Shown here: positions 56,187 to 64,000 of the stretch, in pieces | Layout: each line of letters opens with the position of its first letter | How positions within the stretch are numbered: the first letter of the stretch is position 1 | Assembly (NCBI GenBank): GCA_013115135.1 | Contig: JABANP010000174.1 | Location: 33,263 to 97,262, forward strand | Direction: 5' to 3' | DNA length: 64,000 nt | Origin: Perkinsus olseni | Taxonomy: Eukaryota; Perkinsozoa; Perkinsida; Perkinsidae | Program-made: the position numbers and the translations under genes | Notes under the pieces: generated by a model | What the model saw: the letters and a program-made list of their open reading frames with translations, nothing else | Told to the model about the DNA's origin: nothing | Database searches by the model: none

Positions 56187-57612
56187 TGGTGTTGCCGGAG
56201 GTGGATGATTAAATGACTGTCTCGGATGCAGTCGGGACTTCGAGATAGGACTGGACAGACTTGTCGCCGGTGGCTTCACCGCGGCACCTGCCCGGCTCTG
56301 GATCTGTTCTCTTGTGCCATCCAGGATATTCCCCAAACTAAAAAACCCTAAATAAACAGCGGAGCGAAGCCCCACGATACCCACCCTTCTCGAATGTCCT
56401 TCAGCCTCACTATATCCTCGCTCAGGTCGTCGCCCCTCAGCGTGCTCTCAGCCTCCTCAACCCTCTCGCTTCCTTCCACCACTGTCTGTAATGGCTTCCT
56501 GGTTCTAGCCCTCACTACGGCCGATTCCGGTAGCGGCGACAGAGCTGTTGCCGGCGGTGCAGCAGCTCGGTACCTGCAGGAGGCCTCGCCGGAGCAGTTG
56601 GCTGGGTCGTACCCAAACTCCTGCGCTAATCGTATCCTTCCCTTGATAGCGCTCCATAACGCTGCTATTGCCTCCCCCAACTCGCCAGCCTCCACCACTG
56701 GGGGGACTCCGCTCCTGACGCTCTCAGCCAACGAAAGGAGCAGCCGGGCCTGGTCTGCTATTGCTGCCGATGGAAGGATCGACTCTGGCAACTGATGAGG
56801 AACCTGAGTAATGCAGAGAGGGTTCAATACGTAACAAGTAAGACACTCTCATGGTGCACCGTCACCCTGAGAAGGGAGACTACAGAATCTACTTAGAAAG
56901 TCCTCCGGCTACTGTCTAGAACAACACTACGATGAAGGCGAGAACATAGTACAGTAGGTGAGGGGAAAGTGGACGCGCAATAATGAGGCCGCTATGCCAC
57001 GGTACGGTAGCAGCAGAATTTGAGACAGCAACAGTAATTCATCGCCACTGCTGCTTCAATCGTTCGACCGCCGTTCTCTCATCACGTAACATTAGCGGCC
57101 TCATTCCTGCAACTTGCAGGCTGCAAGTTTCGTTTTCCTCCCTAGAGTCAACTGCTGTATCCCTTTCGACGCTGGTGTCGACGTGTTCACCATTCGACCG
57201 AAGTAGGCAGGCAGCAGCGTTATGCGGCAAATCGTCAAGGGTTCATAATGGACTCCGATCATCGGCGTCTTGAGGTTGTACGAGCCCGGCTTGACACCGC
57301 GACATGGAAGATTCCCTTCATCCACGACAAACTATCGATCAGCCGATCGATTCTACAATCGATCTCATCGTTAGCACCGTCCACGAGTGAACTGCACCTC
57401 TTTCAGGACACCCAGCAACCATCGTCACCTCCCCCTGAACGGGTCTGTTCAATCTGCCTCCTCAATGCTTCATTTTCCATAGTCAACTCCCCAATCCTAG
57501 CATGCAATCGATAGACATCCTCGTTGCTGAGGGGATGCAGTAGAGCCGGGCTTGTTAATGACGGCTGGGCTATTCGACACCCACTGCCCAGCGATGATGA
57601 GGAGGAGGACAT
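56163..57612 (-). CDS. Small coiled-coil protein, unidentified
   Basis: Begins MSSSSSSLGSGCRIAQP at 57612, with a coiled-coil YRLHARIGELTMENEALRRQ, and continues after introns with SLVDGANDEIDCRIDRLIDS (about 57300-57375). A long exon at about 56388-56800 holds ADQARLLLSLAESVRSGVPP and RVEEAESTLRGDDLSEDIVR. It is followed by a last exon beginning SLGNILDGTREQIQ and ending ASSARKR and a TAG at 56163. Introns have GT-AG ends. The product is acidic and helical with Ser/Pro-rich ends. No family is recognised. Confidence 0.5.
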
Positions 57613-57971
57613 TAGCAAACAATCTCACACAACAAGTGAGGGAGGATAAAGCAAAATTTTGAAAAAAAAACTCTCAGCGGCTCCGGCCATCTGAAAGGAG
57701 ATCAGAGAAGCTAAGAGAAGGGGAACAGAAACCTCGCTTGGGTTCACGGACCCCGATGTGATTTCGCCAAGCCTCGCTATCGACGCCTCGCTATGAGTTG
57801 ACTTCTACTCAGCAGTGGTGTCATTGCCGCGCTCCAGTACGGTAGAATAAGTTTCGGGCGGAGCAGATCGAGCGATCCCTGTGGCGAGAGCTAGAGGAAC
57901 TGTAAGAAACACTCTGTGCCGGATGGGCCTTCCTTCCTGGTCCATCTACCTTCTACCATCCCTTCCGCAAA

Positions 57972-58238
57972 TTAATTCAGCCTAACCTTCCCAGGCCTCG
58001 AAGGATCACCAGTAAGCCGAACCATGGCAGTGCGGTGCATCACCAGTAGCACCTTCAGTGATGCAAAAAGAAGGTTCGCCCGCGCCTTGCATTCCGGATT
58101 GACGAGAGCACTGAAGGCCTTTTCGTCGATTGAATCCGTGATACAGTAATAATGAGAGTGGTCAGCCGCCGCCGCGCTCTTTGTCGTAATGCAAAGTAAC
58201 GCGTACGATGAAGCAGCGCGAGCATCATCGCCCTCCAT
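57972..58238 (-). CDS. Possible small protein or last exon, unidentified
   Basis: A minus-strand frame of 88 residues from MEGDDARAASSYALLCITT to GDPSRPGKVRLN, open a further 11 codons upstream without an ATG. Composition looks coding (balanced, with a hydrophobic stretch NLLFASLKVLLVM). It has no recognisable domain. It could be an exon of a gene extending upstream. Confidence 0.4.
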   Translation of the reverse strand: MEGDDARAASSYALLCITTKSAAAADHSHYYCITDSIDEKAFSALVNPECKARANLLFASLKVLLVMHRTAMVRLTGDPSRPGKVRLN

Positions 58239-61200
58239 GACCCTCAATGGCTGTCCCACCGCAAACGCCACCGATGTTTAAGAAATTAACAACACCTGTT
58301 ATTCGTCAGTGAACTCGGTTATTAACGTTGGTAAAGTAGGATTAAGAATCAACTATGGCACAGCTCCCCTCTCTTGTACCTGAGAACATGCCTCTCCGAA
58401 GATAGATGCCTGATGCGCTCCCTCAATCACCAATAGATCTCTAGAATAAAACCTTGCCCCATCGTAATGAACTTCAGTCTCCGCTCAGATGCCATGCCTC
58501 ATAAGCGCTTATCATACCACTCCTTTCCCTCCCTATGCCCCCCTACTCTATGAAGGCCTCCCCGTTCACAGCAGCGCCCTCGACCTCCTCTTCATCGCAG
58601 TTCTGTGCTTCTCGCTTCAACCTTCGAACGCCCGCCTCAAGCAGCTCTTCCCATCCCGGATCAGCACACCCTCGGAGGGCCTGACAGTTGTCGATACCCC
58701 TCACTGAACCAAAGCTACCAGGCTACTACGCTATCCGCCGCTGGGTTATCGTCGGCCCCGAAGACCTCGAAGATGGCCTCGAACGCGGCGACCAGTACTC
58801 GGCGCGAGAACGCACCTAAACAGCAATTACCATGCTTCATCAGCACCGACAGCGAACGCTCTTAATAACAGACAGGCCTCACTCGAGAAACCGCCACGAC
58901 AAAAGCTTCCGGCTGGAGGAACGTCTCGACGAAGAACCTCAAGTTCACGTACAATCCTCGACCTCGCTGCATCCCAGAGTGCTGAGATACCCCCGTGGTT
59001 CTCACCTTTCTCTCCTGCATGTAGCTTGACGAGCTGCAGCAGGCCCTCGCATACATCAACAGCATCGCCATGGCACCGACCGAGCCAACCAATACAGGCA
59101 ACCTAGTCGGGCAGTCACAGGGCGATAAGCACGTCGACTGGGTCACCTGTGCTTGGACCATATCCTCCGACAAAGGCGGCCTCAAGGCGGTCATCTGCAC
59201 CGACCGCGCCACCAACCCCTCCGACTCATCACCCAAGGAACAGCACCCCCTCGTACCTAGAGGGTACGAATAGTATCATATGATGGTACTGCTCGAGTTT
59301 TAGACACCGATTCCTGATCGACCAGGCTCTCGACGCGCTATGGTGCTCCCTCGCTGGGTCTCAAGAATGATTGCACAGGCCTGGCCTGTCAGGCCAATGA
59401 GGAGCCATCCAGAGGGCTTTCACGACTACTACTGTTATCACCAGCACCACCCACTCACTCGCCAAGACCATCGACTGATAGAGTGCCTGCAGGAGCTCTC
59501 CAATCGCCGATCCATACGAACGTTCCCGACCCCAGTCCAGCTTGGAGAATAACGGCAAAGCTGTATCCAGGGTTGATGAGCAATGATGGCACAGGGACAA
59601 GACCTGCCAAACCCACAACCTCCGCAAGCCTTGGACGCGGTCATAGCGCAATATTGCTGCGACTCATACTCGCAACAAGGGCCGGTCCATCGACTGGCAC
59701 CGGCCAAGATAGCCACTGTCGAGTGGGTAACTTACCCCAGCCTCATCCACAGCATTCTCTACCACAACAATCTCCCTACACCCTTCAAGGGCATTAGCAT
59801 GCAGCGACCACAAGGAGGCCAAGTCCGATAACATCTCCACAGGCCTGAGCGACACCAGCATGTGGACAAGTATGAGAGCGAAAAGTATCCGACGAAAGGC
59901 GGCGTTGGACGGAATAACTCATCCACAGCTAATCCCAATACTCGTGAGAAATGTTCACTACTATGCCGTGAACGATGCCGCGTCCGTGGTCGATAGCCAG
60001 AACAACAGTTGCATCGGACGCATACGCCGAACGACAGCGCAGTGATAACTCCACTGGAGACCTCCGCCCATTTACTCACATCTCGCCGCGTACTCGAACC
60101 ACCAATGCCTCATCCAGAGCTTTCGACAGGCAACCGCACAACTGAGAGACCACATAAAGAAGCGGACCTCCGCCAAGAGAAACCCCGCCTTCCATGGACG
60201 CGTCCACGTCCACTTCTAGGGGCTCATCTCTACGATCACTCGTCACGCGGGCAGCCGAACGCGAAGCTTGGAATCTCGGCACGCCATCTAGAGGCTACTA
60301 TGCTAATCGACCTCGTTTCGCCGAATAAAAAAGCAACAAAACGCAGGAGAGCTTGCCGACCAGCGGTATCCCGTCGAGATCACATCTACATAACACCATT
60401 CGAGTGCCTCGCCTCACCTCAGCCAAAGTGCTCATAGCAGCCGCTAAAACGGTCGTGTAGGCCTCCGCCCGACCAGAGAACATAAACGGCGTTGGCAGGG
60501 ATGACGAGGACATGCCACTCTCGGACATGGGCGCGTTGTCACTGGACGATCGACCACTGAAAGGAAGAGAGGTGACAATCAACCATTCGGCATCCTCCAC
60601 CTGCTACTTCTCCACTACAGCCGATGCTATGAAGGACAGCGTCGAGACGGACGTTTGTACAACTGAGACAAGAGAGAAGTCACTATAAGGTAGAGAGCGG
60701 CTGGTGACGACGGAAAAGCAACAACGAAATCAGAGGAACAAGAGTGTTGAGCCTAGCCTCAGGTCCTCGCGGTTTTTCAAACCAAAAACTCTATGACACT
60801 CACGCCTAACAGCCCTCCTCCACTGGTCTAGCGTGTTCTGTGCTGCTCTCTGCTTCGAAGGATCCGCCGGGGGCGGCGAGGAGTCCGCCGCGGATCCCTT
60901 AGGTGGGCCTTTCTAAACACCATCCACCCAGCCTTTCCGTTAGCCACCTCCATGCGAAGTATATTACAGGTTGGATCGAAGCCACAGTGTGAACAACATC
61001 AATGAAGCCGTCGCCGAGATGGCTTCCAGCAGGGCTCACCTGAACAGCAAGCCTAGGACGCTGAGAAGCGCAGGACCGAGTTGCGGTCTACAGGATTGGT
61101 CACCACAAGAATGCCGAGCATAGATGGTTAATCTCGAGTCAGCCATTACGCTGCCGATCCCCCGCTGGGTTTGGTGAGCCGAGCCCGATGACAGGTACAA

Positions 61201-61332
61201 TTATAAGTATAAATATCATTAATATTAGATTTACATGATATGATTTAGTTGCGCATTTCCCTTGAAGACTATCAATTGCTGTGAGGGATATCAGTACTAG
61301 CTTGGTATATTACCATCAAGAGATATTCGTCC
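58239..61332. other. Region with unresolved coding segments on both strands
   Basis: Several stretches look coding but could not be joined. On the plus strand: LDELQQALAYINSIAMAPTE and the following frame to 59273, and KIATVEWVTYPSLIHSILYH with downstream sequence (about 59705-59830). On the minus strand: LYVNLRFFVETFLQPEAFVV (about 58880-58950) and RRVLVAAFEAIFEVFGADD (about 58740-58800), which faintly recalls the alanine-phenylalanine-glutamate stretch of RNase III domains. I call no gene. The part at 61190-61330 is markedly AT-rich. Confidence 0.35.
60860..60897. repeat. GC-rich imperfect palindrome bounded by GGATCC
   Basis: GGATCC at 60860-60865 pairs with 60892-60897; inner GGCGG and CCGCC arms pair across an 8-base centre. 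The stretch is strikingly G+C-rich compared with its surroundings. Function unknown. Confidence 0.7.
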
Positions 61333-63324
61333 TTATCGCACACGTATAAAGCAGATTAGTGCACCGTCTACGCGACTAATCTCAGAGTTCGAGTTCGCCG
61401 TGATGATGATCCGGAACCCATTCTCAGTCCACCCGACCACTCCCTCCGCTAACTTCTCGCCCGATCCACAACCTACCACACGATGTATCTCTTCGACAAC
61501 TCGTTCCGCCCTCTCCTTCCCTCCCTTCTCCGGGGCAAACAGGTCCATATGGTATCCACGACAAAGCGCTGAGGACTAATATATCCAACCGACCCCGACA
61601 GCGTAACCCTACCGGACATGAGCTCGGCCGCTAAAGGGGGTCCTCAGCGTCCTGTATCGCCTCCTCCACATCAGCAATGCGATGAGTCATGGGAGCTAGA
61701 CAGCAATCTGACGGAAGCAGGACTGGTCGAGAAGACCACTAGTCAACGAGGGAGGCAGCGAGGAGCGCGATACCCACTCAATCGCGACGGTAGACGAGTC
61801 TCACCTGAGCACATCTCCTCCATTGCCACTCTCGATAACATGTTCCCTGCCGCTACTCTCACCTACAATAAGGACACCCTTTCAATATCCGATACAAACC
61901 AACAACTACGGAAGGCGATTCCGATAGAGTGAGCCCTCACAGCACGGCATGATGGTACTACTGTGGTACAAGGGTACTCATCTCCACTAGTGGCTGCTAG
62001 AAGGGAGAAAGGACTCACCGAAAGGTCGTATCCTTTAGATAAGACAGTCTCCATGGCTAGGTCGATAACCTCTGGCGGCAGGACAGGCTGTAATGGGGGT
62101 GCACATAACCGGACCAGACCCTGAACCAAATACTGCTCAGGTACAACTCACGCGTGCTCTCTTTGCCACAATCCTCTCTAGAAATTCTCTAAGTACTCAG
62201 CAACGATGTAGGAAATTCAAACAGCACCAGCGTCTATCATCAGGGCAGGTGTTGATCCAATAATCGTCGCCTAGGTCGCCCCGGCACCCCTACTACCCCC
62301 AACAGCTCCCATTCCGCCTCTACAATCTCAATGCGGCCCTCCCTGTCAATTTGCCGCTGATTGGACTTCTTTCCCTTCTTGCTTTTCGCAGGAGCAGAGG
62401 TTGGATCAGACAAGATACGCATATCTTCCCTCAAGGTCGACATGACCTAAGATACGCTCAGTCACCGGTCTACTATGAGCGTCATTTCCGATACCGTATC
62501 GATCAGGGCATGCTTCTTTATAAGATTCCGCAAAAGCTTCTCTTGAGCCCAAGATACTGCCGAGGTGTAGACGCTGAGCACCGCCTGTCTCACCGGAGCC
62601 GACTGTAGCCTGAGATTTCGGGAAGTTGTGGTATTGAGGTTCCGAACGCCTACACAGCCTCAGTAGCGGAGCGGGCGATAGGACCGCGAGGACACTATTA
62701 CAAATCAATTTCGCAGGAATTGATACGGTATGTGCGGTACACCTGGTAGGTATCATTGTACGTGGCAACATGAGGCTTCGAGATAAGATACGCAGATGGA
62801 GAGCGCACTGCACAAAGATCTCACCCGTTCCCCCTTACTATTACCGACTCTCGTCCACTCCCAATCTCGGCAGCATGAGCACCAACAGGTTGGTAGATGC
62901 CAATAGACGGTATCCCCTTTTGGTCGGGGTCGAAAGGAAGTTAGCTAGTCCTATCACTGTCACATCACTGGTCTTGCGATCCAGCAGATGTGACACTACA
63001 TCGTCACCACTCTGGGGCACTGAGAAAAGTGGGTGGAGTAAGGCAAAGCAGCAACACCAACAGCGGTGATATTGCAGTAGAGCCACCATCCCCTGCAACT
63101 CCGTCTCATGATGCTATCACAGTAATAGCGAGAAGAGAGGATGTACGATGGCAGGTGGTTACCGCTCTCTAACCCCCTTCCATTGAACCCCTGTACCAAC
63201 TACCATGGGTGGCCTCTATCTCCATCCTAGCATCATCATCTCCTTTCTCCACTGCTGCAGCACTACCCTGGTAGGGGGCACTAGTGGCCGCTGAGATCTT
63301 CTTCTGAGGACGGACCTTACCCAT
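61333..63324 (-). CDS. HEAT-repeat protein resembling HEATR3/Syo1 symportin
   Basis: Exon 1, 63204-63324, begins MGKVRPQKKISAATSAPYQG and is followed by acidic EKGDDDARMEIEATH, the basic-then-acidic N-terminus typical of HEATR3/Syo1. Later exons give DDVVSHLLDRKTSDVTVIGL and YRLLASTNLLVLMLPRLG (about 62850-63020), VRQAVLSVYTSAVSWAQEKL (about 62520-62590), MSTLREDMRILSDPTSA with a lysine-rich KSKKGKKSNQRQ (about 62300-62443), LCAPPLQPVLPPEVIDLAME (about 62030-62110) and a last exon from about 61560 with MDLFAPEKGGKERAERVVEE to a TAG at 61333. Syo1 chaperones uL18 and uL5 and imports them with the 5S RNA complex. The paired-helix pattern is clear, the family assignment tentative, and a few middle exons unresolved. 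Confidence 0.6.
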
Positions 63325-64000
63325 CTACCTCAACAACGCTGCCAATAACAACCCCCAATACAGGTGAATCGGTAAAAACGCGTAAATTGTTGGTACTTAA
63401 CACAACAATCCCCATCGTAGTCACTAGGACCACGTTACACTGGTCATCATTAAAATCCGGGGAACGATCTCAGTTGCCAAACTCAGACCCCGGTTTTCGG
63501 GCCGCGGGTTCGAGGTTTGGTCAATACCTCTCCCATCCCCAGCGTCTATGGGGTTGCTCGCGGAAGGAGCACCCCGACAGGCACTGGGTCGGGGACTTTT
63601 TTCAAGTTGGAGTGGAAAAACACATGCCTGACATGATAGACTATTCGAGTCGCAGGTAAAGCGTCAATCAGCCTCAAGTTGAACCTTAAGGTCTTTAACG
63701 AGCCAAACAAACTAAAAGGGTGTTGATAGCGATAGCCGGCCATGCCTCGTGTACGCCGGTCCATTCGCGTCGGCTGAAACCGTTCTGCGGACCCGGCGAG
63801 AAGGCATAGGGAAGGAGTGGCATTATTGGCGATATCATCTTGCAGCGCGAGGATTACTTCGTGCCTTTACTATTGCATGATGATGATTGCAAGGAATTCC
63901 CTCATGACAGCTGATGGTAGAACCGTGATACCTATGACAATTGATGCAGCCGCCGTTCCCACTCCGCGTGAGTTCGACCACCCGGAAGTTAGTGATACCA
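63325..64000. other. Upstream region of the HEAT-repeat gene, no gene recognised
   Basis: Contains a hairpin at 63572-63594 followed by T6 (listed separately) and short open frames only. Genes may begin beyond the window edge. Confidence 0.35.
63572..63602 (+). terminator. Hairpin followed by T6, possible end of a small RNA gene
   Basis: CCCCGAC at 63572-63578 pairs with GTCGGGG at 63588-63594 (9-base loop), followed by T6 at 63597-63602. This layout is typical of the 3' end of Pol III transcripts. The upstream GC-rich sequence with gggttcgaggtttgg near 63506 could belong to such an RNA, but I could not match it to a known snRNA, 5S or SRP RNA. Confidence 0.4.

Noticed and set aside
56394..56795. 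A 133-codon plus-strand frame
   Set aside because: It lies opposite a minus-strand exon with better coding character (ADQARLLLSLAESV) and proper splice sites.
58740..58950. RNase III domain
   Set aside because: Only a faint resemblance in one short exon (VLVAAFEAIF); the catalytic signature was not found.

Overview
This window comes from a nuclear eukaryotic genome. Genes are broken by many very short GT-AG introns (mostly 40-80 nt), proteins such as clathrin heavy chain, cytochrome P450, EF-1alpha and a kelch protein are clearly recognisable, and there is a large tRNA gene array. The EF-1alpha sequence style, the tiny introns, the ciliary gene CFAP99 and the balanced base composition fit a flagellated alveolate protist, most plausibly a Perkinsus-like organism. 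That taxon is an inference from gene style only; no marker was searched.

Left third (1-22.5 kb). The minus strand carries the first 14 exons of a clathrin heavy chain gene, cut by the window edge. Just upstream of it lies a perfect 31-bp minisatellite. Next comes a tandem family of cytochrome P450 genes on the minus strand: a C-terminal relic (about 3.6 kb), an intact copy (4.2-6.5 kb), a copy broken by one TGG-to-TGA nonsense change (10.2-12.4 kb), a further intact copy (16.6-18.9 kb) and an orphan copy of the 5' flank (about 21.6 kb). All three long copies have the same eight exons. The intergenic DNA was duplicated with the genes (period about 6.4 kb) and holds palindromes and a foldback-like repeat.

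Middle (22.5-38.3 kb). Two EF-1alpha genes, differing by one amino acid in 471, lie in tandem on the minus strand. A single-exon kelch-repeat gene is divergent from the second. Two tandem METTL21-type protein-lysine methyltransferase genes follow on the plus strand. Some members of that family methylate eEF1A in other eukaryotes, so the pairing with two EF-1alpha genes is suggestive. Then comes a long many-exon gene, or gene pair, ending in a COQ10/START-type lipid-binding domain.

A tRNA-Val array (38.5-43.5 kb) holds 28 tandem copies of a roughly 169-bp unit, each with a 73-nt tRNA-Val. Most have anticodon TAC; two have AAC and one has CAC, and several are damaged. It is interrupted once by a roughly 389-bp insertion flanked by a 4-bp duplication. 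One cleaner tRNA-Val copy lies alone at 46.9 kb inside a CFAP99 gene.

Right third (43.5-64 kb). Mostly minus-strand, intron-rich genes: CFAP99, an armadillo-like helical protein, an unidentified large protein, a small coiled-coil protein and a HEAT-repeat protein resembling HEATR3/Syo1. A tRNA-Ala with a T6 terminator lies at 51.8 kb. Exon boundaries given here were read by eye from splice signals and reading-frame continuity, so those of the less conserved genes are approximate.
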